From: Hypsibius dujardini
Taxonomy: Eukaryota; Tardigrada; Eutardigrada; Parachela; Hypsibiidae
DNA length: 24,412 bases
Assembly: GCA_001579985.1 (NCBI GenBank)
Contig: LRSR01007434.1
Coordinates: 1-24,412, forward strand
Direction of reading: 5' to 3'
Shown: positions 11,261 through 20,535 of the stretch, one piece after another
How positions within the stretch are numbered: position 1 is the stretch's first letter
Layout of the letters: each line of letters opens with the position of its first letter
Notes under the pieces: model-generated
Told to the model about the DNA's origin: nothing
Seen by the model: only the letters and a program-made list of their open reading frames with translations
The model's database searches: none
Translations under genes and position numbers: made by a program

Positions 11261-11803
11261 GGTTGACGTGATGTACCGCTAGGCATAATGACCAGAAACA
11301 ATGGAGACGCCTTAAAATGTGCACTCAAGGGCTTAGGGTCTTTGCTAATGCGTCCATATGTGTCTCTAGCTAATGTAGCATATGTCAACGATAATGCCAA
11401 GTGCGCAACACAGAACCCCTCCTTTTTTTCATGGTGTCTATCTATCGCTCTTCTTCCTACTCTGTGCCACATGAATAATTGTGTTTACTTAATTGCCGCG
11501 GGAGCGAGAGGTTTGTTTGCTCATCCACGCATCGGGTGGGAGGGCGGCACACACAGCCAGCTCTTGCTTCCTATGCTTATTCCTTCCTCAGCATCACGTT
11601 CTGGGTCTATGTCTATAGCTGTGCAGCATCCCCTCCCCTTTCTGGCACTCATGCGAACATTTCCCCCTTTATTGTCTTTATCCAGAGTAGGCTGCATTTT
11701 TGCCTGCATAGGAGAGGATATGGCGGCACCCCTCAACAGTTATTTCGGATATTTACCCACCTCCACAAATCTCCATCATTTCTAACATCGGGGCGGTTTA
11801 ATC

Positions 11804-13249
11804 ATGTCTTTGTCTTCGGAGCAGTATGCCAAAACGATTCCCGCCCAAAATAGCACAACCAACTTGTCCATAACTGCACTTCCGGGCCTCCTGAGCCCAC
11901 TGAAGCAAGTGGAGCTCTTTCTGTGGATTATCTTCACGACCCTGCTTTGCTTCGTCGGGGTCATCAACAACACCTTGGTACTGCTAGTGACCTGGCCAAA
12001 AACCAACGGCACCACCGGGCTCAATCTCCTCATCTTCCATTTTATCTTCATTAACCTCTTCATCTGCTTGTTTAACATTCCCGTCAGTATTTTTATGATC
12101 TTAGCCAAGCAGGCGGGCTTTGTCCCGGACCCTGCGGCTTGTCAGTACATTCAGACGCTCTACACTACCGGATTTGATGCTGTCAATTGGTCCGATGCTT
12201 TTTTGGCTTCTAGCCGTTTCGTGGTGTTCTTCTTCCCGCATAACTACCAGGCCTGGACTACAAAAACGGCAAATTTCGGCATTATTATGCTTACATGGTT
12301 CGTCTGTAACAAGTTTAATAGAATTAAAAACTCAAATGTAAATGTTTTTAGCTTCTCGAACAGTGTATATGGAGATTTTTAAATATTGATAATTGTTCAT
12401 ATAAAGTACCTGCAGTACGAAAGAATTTATACTTCTGCTTATATTTGGGTTCGATTTCCTGCATTTTACTCTTATTATTATCATTTATCCAATGTATATC
12501 ATAAAAATATATTTAATTCCAACAAAACTCCCTAGGTTTGTGAGCTTTGGAGCGGTCTTGCCCGTCGCTTTCGGAATGGGCGGGAAAATGTTGATGCTCC
12601 CGCTCGGACAGTGCGTCTATCTTCCATTGGGTCCACTGGGCAAGTTCTTCACGGCCTCCATATCCCTTCCGTATGGCATTGCGAGCTTGGGATCGTTGTT
12701 GATCCTCTGGAAGACCTGCCACGTCTCTCGACTGTACGGAATGGTGAGCGACCGGCATCGCCGAATTATGGTCCATCGCATTCGGCTGGCCAAGATGCTT
12801 CTCTTCACGATTCTTTGGAGTGTCATTTGCAGTGTCCCACTGGGCGTTATCACCCTCAACTTTCAGTCTATGTTTGTGGAGAATCCCGTGTCTGTGCTCT
12901 GGCTAAGGACCTGCCTCGCCAGTCAGTGTGGCTTTACTCCGGTCAGTAATGATTGATGATTACTCAAATGTTTACAGTACTGTACATTGTTTTTTTGTAA
13001 TTGGTGAGGCACTCTGTTCCTCTTTATTTTAATGCTTAAAGTCTTGGTTTACAGTGCATCCTGCTGCTGTCGAATGCAGAGTACCGCAGCCGGCTGGCCC
13101 GGATGTTTGACTGCATTTTTATCTCGGCTGACGCATTGGCTGACGACATGACGACTGGGAATAGAAAATCCTCCTTCCACCCGCCGGAATTCTGGAGACC
13201 AGCTGACAGGGTCAATCGTGTTACCATTAGATATACGCTAGCTACGTGA
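11804..13249 (+). CDS. Divergent class A (rhodopsin-like) G-protein-coupled receptor
   Basis: Exons 11804-12297, 12536-12941 and 13055-13249 give 364 residues. Seven hydrophobic helices are visible: about 36-63, 73-101, 113-143, 157-180, 202-223, 250-273 and 284-306. N-glycosylation sites NST (16) and NLS (20) lie in the extracellular N-terminus. C113 before helix 3 and C191 in the second outer loop are placed for the usual disulphide. The helix 3 D-R-Y motif is S-R-F (137-139) and the helix 7 N-P-x-x-Y is T-P-C-I-L (299-303), followed by NAEYRSRL as helix 8. Basic loop 3 is short. The overall style recalls Tre1/moody-like receptors, but that is a loose impression and the ligand is unknown. 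The first donor must be the weak GTTCGT at 12298 to keep frame with CCTAG at 12535; that junction is the least certain. A decayed copy lies downstream. Confidence 0.75.
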
Positions 13250-13359
13250 AATCATTAAATCAGACTGATCAAATTACTTACTGGCATGTCGTTCGTCTTC
13301 CGTGGCCTGAAAAACGTACGTGCGTACGGTAGTGCTACTAATTCCACAAATTCTATAAT

Positions 13360-13365
13360 AATAAA
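13360..13365 (+). terminator. Poly(A) signal of the GPCR gene
   Basis: AATAAA lies 111 bases after the GPCR stop codon. The rest of 13250-13679 is AT-rich spacer with nothing else recognisable. Confidence 0.45.
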
Positions 13366-13679
13366 ATATAAGCCAGACTTTTTAGATCAGTTTACGTATG
13401 ATATGAATATACTTAAGAAAAGCTACCCGGTAAAAAAATTCAAACGTGTCATCTAAAATTATTTCGGATAACCAAATACTTTGCATTTTAGCCACCTTAA
13501 GCGGAGACATTTTTTGACAGAAATTGAAAAAGTTTCCTCTGCCTAAGGTGCCGCACCTGGCTCTATAAGCCCATACGTGCCGAGAGCAACAGAGCCGAGA
13601 TTCCAGCAACAGAACCAGGTCTGAGCTATTAACGTCCCCAATATATTCTGCGATTATTTATAAATCACATTTTTCCATA

Positions 13680-13710
13680 TACAGAGGTTAAACAACTTGA
13701 TGGTGCTCAG
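13680..13710. repeat. Left terminal inverted repeat of the mariner element
   Basis: Begins TACAGAGGTTAAACAAC and pairs with 14948-14978 with a single A/G mismatch. The transposase stop codon overlaps it. Confidence 0.92.
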
Positions 13711-14828
13711 TTTTTAATTAATTCCCACGTGCACAATTTCACTTTGAATTTTTCAAAACATGCTCGATTTGAAAGCCCCTGCCTCTCTATCGTGAGTTTA
13801 ACACGTTTCCACCACGATTGCAAATCGTTATTAATTTTAATTTGGTCAAAATTTAACCACACCTATCGCATAACCCGTTCCAAACTTGCCACTGTAGTGG
13901 CAGCTTGGTCAAACAATTTCCATTTAGACAGACCATTCACACCGAAATCCATAGGGGCCAGGTCAGGGCTGTTGCGTATCCAGTGCTCTTTCGGAATGAA
14001 TTTGATTCCGAAATTTCGAAGCTATTCTTGGGTGATTCCGGAAGAGTGCGCTGGAGCACTGTCATGGTGGAAGACGACCTTGTTGATACGCTCTCCCGGA
14101 AATAGTTTCCGAATGTCGTTCTTGAAAAGCGGCTTTAAAACATGTCGGATTTAGTACTCACTGTTGATTTTCGATCCGGGTTTGACGAAGCAGATCGCGG
14201 TTTTTCTACAAGAACAAACGCCGGCCACAAACAAGACGTCCTTGAGGTGAGATTCTTTCCAGAAATTGGTCCAACTTTCCGGACTCCGTTCTCCCCGAAA
14301 CTCGTAATAAATCTTCCGGATCCCGTTAACGTCAGTCAGATACACCCGGGCCTCATCAATGGTAACAACATTCTTCCACTTACGGCCGTTGATGTAGCGC
14401 GGGAACTTCGGGGCTCGGTCCACCCGTTGTTTAGCCCGGTTGTTTAATAGGGCATAAACACGGCACTTTTACCGCAGCTTCCCCTCCAAATCCTGGTTAA
14501 CCACGCGAGCAATAGTTGTAGCCGACACACCGCACTTCTAGGATAATGCACAACGGGTCAGCGAATTCGTTCCCGAGAGTTCTTTTTCAATGGCAGCCAC
14601 CAAACCCGGAATTCGGAGTTTCGGGGAGTCATGGGGTTTCACCGATGACGGTGCAGTATCACTTTCGGCTTCCTTGTTGTTATTTTTCCTGATGATATTA
14701 GATACTGCTCTCTAAAAAACAAAGATATTTCTGAGCTTTAATGCTTCCACAATTTTTCTGGATGAATATTTCAAACTGACCAATGTCAAAATAGACTCCC
14801 TCAGACCCAGATCTAGTTTGCGACCCAT
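13707..14828 (-). pseudogene. Mariner (DD37D) transposase pseudogene
   Basis: From ATG at 14828 to TGA at 13707 a single frame of 374 codons runs without a frameshift but is cut by six internal stops (14712, 14538, 14469, 14151, 14022 and 13863). An N-terminal helix-turn-helix region begins MGRKLDL. The catalytic triad is recognisable: D in VVTIDEARVYL, D in HHDSAPAH and D in SPDLAPMDFG. Thirty-seven residues separate the second and third aspartates, the DD37D spacing of the maT family, and PMDFGVNG matches its usual PMDYG(V/I)WG block. Decay by point nonsense changes alone, with ends intact, suggests moderately old insertion. It cannot make an active enzyme. Confidence 0.9.
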
Positions 14829-14947
14829 CTTTGCGTCCGAATGAGACAAGAAATATATCACACATGCGAAATTGAGCGGAGCACGTGTTGGGTTTATGAG
14901 ATTTGAAAATCAGATAACGCGCCCTGTACAGGTGTGAACACGAGTCA

Positions 14948-14978
14948 CTGAGCACCATCAAGTTGTTCAACCTCTGTA
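14948..14978. repeat. Right terminal inverted repeat of the mariner element
   Basis: Ends GTTCAACCTCTGTA, complementary to the left repeat, and is followed directly by the TA duplication. Confidence 0.92.
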
Positions 14979-14995
14979 TACCTACAGATTTGGAC

Positions 14996-15299
14996 CGTAC
15001 CTCAGCAGCAAGAACCGCATCGAATATCCGCGCAAACGAATTTTGAAGGCAATATGCCAGTACCATCCATTCACGTGGGAGGACTTTTTCCTTCTCTTCC
15101 GCAACAGTGGCAGCGATTGCCCATTCTCCAAAAGATCACCAAAAAGTGCGGCAAGAATTTTCACGTCACTGTCTAACCGGTCTGCGTTGAAAGTGACAGC
15201 CACCATCATCAACTCGACTTCCAACTGCGGGGACAGGAGGCGGCCAATCTCACCAAGGCATGGGTCTATATTCTCGCGGAAACCAGGATCTTCATCCAA
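14996..15299 (-). pseudogene. Unrecognised coding-like fragment next to the transposon
   Basis: On the minus strand an open stretch reads LDEDPGF...EVELMMVAVTFNADRLDS...KILAALFG, and a second frame continues with GEWAIAATVAEEKEKVLPREW...NSFARIFDAVLAAE up to a GAG/GTACGG donor-like site near 14996. The two halves join smoothly if an 11-base near-duplicate of TTTTGG/TTTTGGTGATC is discounted, suggesting a broken exon of a helical protein. I cannot name it. It could also be chance open sequence, since it has no start codon. Confidence 0.25.
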
Positions 15300-15351
15300 A
15301 ATTTACCGGCTCTCCAGCAGCCCATCCAATTCTCAATCCATCGAGTACCCT

Positions 15352-15830
15352 ACCGGCTTTCCCACACCTACGGAGTCACCTACCGGCATGGAGAATATAT
15401 GACGTCAGGGTGTAGGCCAGCGTCGCGCTCGGCAAACACGAATGCTGCTCTTAAGGTTTTTTTATGGAGTGCTCTGTGCTCTCTGCTGACGGGAATCATT
15501 ACCGTCAATTTTCCCCACCTAATGTCGGAACGTCCGATTTCCGTTCTGTGGCTTAGAACCTGTCTGGCGTTACAGTAAGCAGTCACTCCGGTTAGTTAAT
15601 TTATAAACTATGATTTATTAGATAATTGTTTCTGAATAGTTTGAAATTTCCCTTGTTTTTTAGTGTATTTTGCTCATGTCGAGTATCGCATGCGACTGAC
15701 AAAAATATTACGGAAAAACAAAAGAAACGGAAAAGAACCTGCACTGCCGGATGTTGAAAAAGTCGTGCCTCGGATTTCTGGCTCCGGCCCCGCTTCCGGC
15801 TCCTCACCGTCCACACAACGAAGGCTTTGA
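15352..15830 (+). pseudogene. Decayed tandem copy of the GPCR (3' half)
   Basis: The segment aligns with exon 2 end, intron 2 and exon 3 of the GPCR at 11804-13249. FLWSALCSLLTGIITVNF matches its helix 6, and ERPISVLWLRTCLALQ matches its loop and helix 7 (ENPVSVLWLRTCLASQ). TGT has become TAA at 15576. The CCG/GT splice donor is kept at 15591 and the TAG acceptor at 15663, so the intron position is conserved. After CILLMS a 7-base deletion shifts the frame before EYRMRL. The weaker upstream match (YG..., RH) starts near 15352; exon 1 and most of exon 2 are absent. A retained intron means DNA-level duplication, not a retrocopy. Confidence 0.75.
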
Positions 15831-16363
15831 GAATCTTAAAGCTAGATTTTCGCAAGCAATTGGAATGAGAACAATGCCTGAAAAAGAACACGAAGCGCTG
15901 GGACCTTGGATGTAGATACAGGTTAGTCAAGTTCCGGTAGTTGCGGACGGTCTGGGATATACATTTTTTTGCCAATTTACTGCTTATTAAAGCCAAATTT
16001 TAATGACCTGATAAAAATGTTCTTCGGCTTTGTTTCTTTCCTCGTTTCAAAAACGTTTATCAATTTTCGAGTATTCCTGTATCGTAATCAACCGCGCATA
16101 ACCCAAGATAACCGTTTTCGGTAAGCGCCATCTGGGTTTCACGAGGGATGCACATGGTGCTGCAGTGTTGTTCATAATCGAGGGTCAATCAAATACCAGC
16201 ACGCCAATGTGGGTGCTACATTTTAACCTTTGAGACGACGTAGTACGGTCAAATCGTTCGTTAACAAAGAGTTTTTGATTAAGGAGTACCGCCGTCAGTA
16301 GTTGAGCAACTTGCGCTCTCTCAACGTGGTTCTACTTGTTTTCCGCGGACAGAACGCACCAAG
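15831..16363. other. Spacer before the PhzF-family array
   Basis: No gene is supported. The part near 16182-16300 has mariner-like character (CGAGGGTCAATCAAA and a short basic coding-like run) but no repeat partner was found, so it is not called as an element. Confidence 0.35.
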
Positions 16364-16370
16364 TATAAAA
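16364..16370 (+). promoter_or_regulatory. TATA box of the first PhzF-family gene
   Basis: TATAAAA lies 114 bases before the ATG, with a TTCAATT initiator-like sequence about 27 bases downstream (16391-16397). A pyrimidine-rich tract ending in ATCAG at 16429 lies between this and the ATG and could be a splice acceptor. Confidence 0.6.
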
Positions 16371-16477
16371 GACCAGAAATGGGTTCGAGATTCAATTGCT
16401 CGCTTCAATAATTTTCCTTTCGCAATCAGGCTAAGAGCTTGACGTTTGGTATTTTCGCTAGTGAAAGTAGCCCCGTG

Positions 16478-17997
16478 ATGAAAATCGTCCATGGAGGCAC
16501 TCTCAACTTACCTATATACATTGCGGATGCATTTGCGAAGGATGCGCTTACCGGCAACCCAGCGGCGGTGTGCGTCCTCCAGTCCGACACCGTAAGTCCG
16601 CCCTTAAGGAGTATGTCTGTTAAAACCGAGTAATAATTGAGGTTCTCATGCCCCCTTCTGAATTAGGCCCTGAGCGATGTCGAAATGCAGCGTATCGCTG
16701 CGGAGATGAACCAAACGGTCACAGCATTCGTTTGCTGTCCGGACACGTCCACTATCGGAGAGCAACAGCTGCCATGTGAGTAGTATTTCATTTCTTCAGT
16801 GCCGGTCATTCTTCTACTCCCCGTTAGGCGTTCCTCACATATATTTTTGCTTTCATTACTCCCACTAAGTAAAACTATTCTTGTCAAATTACAGCTCCCC
16901 TTTGTTTTAATTTGAGTTAATTCGCTGCTGTGTTCCGCTTCTGTCAAGTGTTTCAGTTGGGTCCAATTTAAGTTTATCCTGACTTTTTCTGCAAATATTT
17001 CAAAATGATAACATGAGCTCTCTTTCGAAATATGGTTCTCTGTTTCCCCTATTGAGTGTATGGGTGAAGTAACCGAGTAGGGTACTCGTACATACAGTCG
17101 TCTCTGTACCGATTATTTTGCAGTCAATGAGTTTGGTCTCCGCTGGTTTACTCCCACGCTGGAAATAAACCTGTGCGGACACGCCACATTAGCAACTGCC
17201 GCCGTCATCTTCGAGATCTACGGTAGGGTGGGGACCTGGATGATATTAAAAATGCTTTTGAAAATGAATCACCTTTGATCTTCCTGTATAAGTCTGACTC
17301 ATTTCAGGGGAGGCATTTCACGAGATGAAATTCAAAACCAAAAGCGGTGTCCATTCTGCCAGCCTGAAGAAGGGTTTTATCGAGTTAGACTTCCCGTTGA
17401 ATCCCGGCCATTCCCTGAACATGGCCGCCCAAGCCGATCTGCAACCTCTTCTGGATGTTTGCAGCGCCATCTGCGGCCCCGACACCATCGTGGATGTGCG
17501 TTATTCCCCGGGAACTCGGTACTTGATGGTCCACCTAAACGACCGGGTGGATCTCGTGAACCTGGTCGTCGACCCAAGCCAGTTTCTTGCTGCTCAGCCT
17601 ATCACCATAAAATTAAACGGCGTCATCCTGACGGTCCGAGGCTCACCACAAGGAACGTCAGCAGGAGCTGGATATGACTTCATTTCACGATTCTTCGGCC
17701 CGTTTTTGGGGATTCCGGAGGACCACGTTTGTGGCTCGGCTCATACCGTTTTGGCACCTTATTGGACTGGCGTCCTAGACAAGGATGTAAAGAAAGGTCG
17801 GTCAGTTGATAATATTAGCGGTAGTACCACAATACGTGTTCTATGAAGCAAGAAGACTTACTTATATGTATCTTGTACTCACAGCACGAATGGTTAGCAA
17901 AAGAGGCGGTGACCTCCTGCTGGATATCCGTCAGAACGGACGCATCGGAATATCCGGAACCTGTCAGATTGTGTTGAGAGGAAAAATAACTTTTTGA
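16478..17997 (+). CDS. PhzF/PBLD-family protein, copy 1
   Basis: Exons 16478-16591, 16667-16775, 17124-17222, 17308-17796 and 17885-17997 give 307 residues, close to the 280-300 usual for the family. PhzF proteins are cytosolic dimers with two similar alpha/beta lobes; bacterial PhzF isomerises a phenazine precursor, while animal PBLD has no firmly known substrate. The N-terminus YIADAFA...[11 protein letters not shown] is the family signature. [16 protein letters not shown] (H94) and [10 protein letters not shown] (D246, S251) are the second and third active-site blocks. The expected N-L-S-E-T reads N-Q-T-V-T here (V56), so the catalytic glutamate is missing. A private 348-base intron (16776-17123) splits the loop before NEFGLRWF; the other copies lack it. 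It heads a four-gene tandem array, with its own TATA box and a poly(A) signal at 18158. Confidence 0.9.
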
Positions 17998-18441
17998 GTT
18001 GATATGTCAGCCGTTTCAATGGAAGAGATACCGAATAATTCTACAGCCTAATCACCCTAATAAGCTTTTCTGAAAGAAACGACTGAAGTGGCCATTTCTA
18101 TTATACGGTACCTCGATTTAAAGAAAGTTGGGGGTGAGCACAGTTATACAATTTCACAATAAAACCGGCGAATTAAGCTAACGACCTGTTATCAGGTTAA
18201 TTCCACTCCTATCACAACTTTGATCGTAAGACAGTATATCTGATCATACTGCACTGCAGCACACAATCTATCGTTCGAACGGCCATTGACGATTTGATCA
18301 AATGATCCACGCTGTGTAGACAAGTAAAAGTATGTTGCAATTAACCCCAACAATCATCTCCTGACGAAAAAAGCATGAACTTGTTACTTCTTTCCTAATC
18401 TACCGTTTGAAAAGCCATTGTCGTCCATAATTAGCACTGCG
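17998..18441. other. Spacer between PhzF-family copies 1 and 2
   Basis: 444 bases holding the 3' end of copy 1 and the promoter of copy 2. No TATA box is obvious for copy 2 and no other feature was seen. Confidence 0.4.
18158..18163 (+). terminator. Poly(A) signal of PhzF-family copy 1
   Basis: AATAAA within TCACAATAAAA, 161 bases after the stop codon. Copy 4 has the same TCACAATAAAA context at nearly the same distance. Confidence 0.55.
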
Positions 18442-19679
18442 ATGGAGCATTCCAGGGTCCATTTTTCAGTTTATATTGTTGACGCGTTTGCAAGCAAAAC
18501 GTTCACTGGAAATCCAGCGGCTGTTTGTGTCTTGGAGCAAGGCATGGTAAGTCGGGAAGACCATGTAACAACCAATCATAAACTGTGCGAGACCCAGCAA
18601 AACCAAAGTAAACCTAACAAACGCTTGATCGAGGGGATTTTTAGGAGCTTAGCGATGAGATGATGCAACGCATTGCCGCGGAAGTTAACCAGACGACCAC
18701 AGCATTTGTTCGCCGATGTGATAGATCCATTGCGACTATTAAGGAAGATAGCTTTATTGCACCAAATGGTAACGAGTTCGATCTGCGCTGGTTCACTCCT
18801 ACAATGGAGAATCCATTTTGTGGGCATGCAACCTTGGCCACTTCCGCTGTAATCTTTGACATCTACAGTAAGATTCAATATGATCAGTGCTTATACTTAT
18901 ACTTATAAGAGAGCCGGAATTAGCTCTTTTCCGCTGGCTTACTTTCTTCTGTCCTATAGACTGGTTTGATTTCAAGTATGATGACGTCATTTTAATTTTC
19001 AGAAAATACATTCCAAGAAGCAAAATTTAAAACTAAAACCGGTCTTCACACAGCCAGGTTGAAGAATGGCTTTATCGAACTGGACTTCCCAATAAATCTC
19101 GGCTATGCTCTAGGCTCCGTCGAGCAAACTCAATTACAGCCACTGGTGGACGTCTGCAGCGCCATCTGCGGCACCGATGCGATTGTTGCAGTGCGGTTCT
19201 CACCGGGAACTCGTTACGTGATGGTTCACCTGTCCGATGGAGTAGATCTTGAGAAGCTTATCGTGGACCCAAGCCGATTCCTTGCCGTTCAACCGCAGAG
19301 CATCAAACTGAACGGGGTAATCTTAACGGTTCGCGGTAATCCTCCGGAAATGGCAACAGGAAGTGGTTATGACTTCATTTCACGATTCTTCGGACCGTGG
19401 CTGGGGATTCCGGAAGATCACGTTTGTGGCTCGGCTCATACCGTCTTGGCACCTTACTGGACCTCCGTGCTCGGGAAAGATGTTAAGAAAGGTGGGTAAA
19501 CTGATGACAACGCAAGCTGAAAATAGTTGGAACAAGGAACACAATTGTTTTTTTTTCTTTCGACAGCACGAATGGTCAGTACCAGAGGTGGTGATCTCCT
19601 GCTGGATATACGGGAGAATGGACGGATTGGTATCGGGGGAACTTGCCAAATCGTTTTAAGAGGACAATTTACTTTGTGA
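18442..19679 (+). CDS. PhzF/PBLD-family protein, copy 2
   Basis: Exons 18442-18546, 18645-18867, 19003-19491 and 19567-19679 give 309 residues in the basic four-exon layout (intron phases 0, 1, 1). The start at 18442 (MEHSRVHFSVYIVDAFA) is chosen because it aligns with the starts of copies 3 and 4. Family blocks are complete: [17 protein letters not shown]...[28 protein letters not shown] and [11 protein letters not shown], ending [13 protein letters not shown]. The acid position in N-Q-T-T-T is T53 rather than Glu. Exon 3 has exactly the same length (489) as exon 4 of copy 1, and the two are the most similar pair by eye. No break or stop was found, so it appears functional at the protein level. 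Substrate is unknown. Confidence 0.9.
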
Positions 19680-20535
19680 TTTTTATGGAAGTTCGGCTTG
19701 TATATATGTTTGTAATAGAGCTTCGGTCGTCGGAAAATACAACTGCAAATTATACGCTGTTAGTTCTTACTTGGAACAATTTTCAGAGGGGGAATCACAA
19801 TTTCTCCGCACAATCTTTTTAATAGAGTTGTATTTATTATGATGATTTTCAAATTAATTTCATCGGTCAGGAGATGAAAGTATTTTTTTGGCAAAAATTC
19901 ACAAAGTTGGAAAAACATAGAAGATTCCACTTTCCCTGATTTCAACTCCAATTCAATTTTGGAAAACGGTTGAATTAAAAAATATTTGACACTGCCCTTC
20001 TTAAAATTGAATTTGAAATCGATCGGCATTAGGAGAATCTCTTTTGGATGCCAGGGGACGAAGCTACAGATCATCGTCGAGCCCGACCGGAAACTGACGA
20101 GTGATACTCGAGAAATGACGCATAGATCCACCCCCTGACATCCAAAAATGATTGTGCTTCTGCCAAAGAATTTATCCATCCTCGTTTTGTTTTGTTTTGT
20201 TTTGCGTACAGTATGATGTCTTTTTTCCATCGGTTGGTTTGATATATTTGTGATTTCTTGCGATTCTGACCCATAGCCTTTAGATTCGTTTTGATTCCTT
20301 TGTTAAAGGGGGTGGGGGAATTAGCTATATACTGTACTTGTACTGATGCACACTGCACAAAGTACACTGGACTTTGATCCGAGTTGGATTAAATTTGGCA
20401 TGCGAATTAGGAGGAAGTGTAATGGAAGAAGTTAAAATACGGTCGTAGAGGTTCAGTCCCATCAATCGCTCAGATCTACGTTTGGCTCAAATGCATGGAC
20501 AATACAGCCTTTCTTAATTAATTAACCTCCTAACA
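19680..20535. other. Spacer between PhzF-family copies 2 and 3
   Basis: 856 bases, AT-rich. A 156-codon minus-strand open frame (20230-19760) has no recognisable domain and a lysine/isoleucine bias like its surroundings, so it is not called as a gene. TATATA near 20326 is a possible but distant TATA element for copy 3. Confidence 0.4.
20184..20204. repeat. (GTTTT)4 pentanucleotide repeat
   Basis: Four perfect GTTTT units in the spacer between copies 2 and 3. Confidence 0.85.

Larger units (their letters stand above)
9972..11803. other. Region without a supported gene upstream of the GPCR
   Basis: No exon or RNA gene is supported. Several broken coding-like snatches occur (for example 10171-10377 and around 10690-10790), consistent with old mobile-element debris, but I cannot identify them. 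The last 300 bases should contain the GPCR promoter; no TATA box is evident. Confidence 0.4.
13680..14978 (-). mobile_element. Tc1/mariner-superfamily transposon, DD37D (maT-like), full length but inactive
   Basis: A 1,299-base element bounded by 31-base terminal inverted repeats (30 of 31 matching) and flanked by TA on both sides (13678-13679 and 14979-14980), the target duplication of this superfamily. One transposase frame fills the minus strand. Size is typical for mariner elements. It sits between the intact GPCR and its decayed copy, so it may have helped rearrange the locus. Confidence 0.92.

Noticed and set aside
11288-11785. 165-codon plus-strand open frame upstream of the GPCR
   Set aside because: No homology or domain is recognisable, overlapping frames are equally open, and it lies in what should be the GPCR promoter.
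15601-15996. 131-codon minus-strand open frame over the GPCR pseudogene
   Set aside because: It is the antisense of the decayed GPCR exon 3 and flank, which explains the sequence better.
16182-16360. Possible second mariner remnant (CGAGGGTCAATCAAA and a basic coding-like run)
   Set aside because: No matching inverted repeat, target duplication or catalytic motif was found, and the run is interrupted by stops.
19760-20230. 156-codon minus-strand open frame between PhzF copies 2 and 3
   Set aside because: It begins with ATG but has no recognisable domain, no poly(A) or promoter signal, and amino-acid bias that follows the AT-rich spacer.
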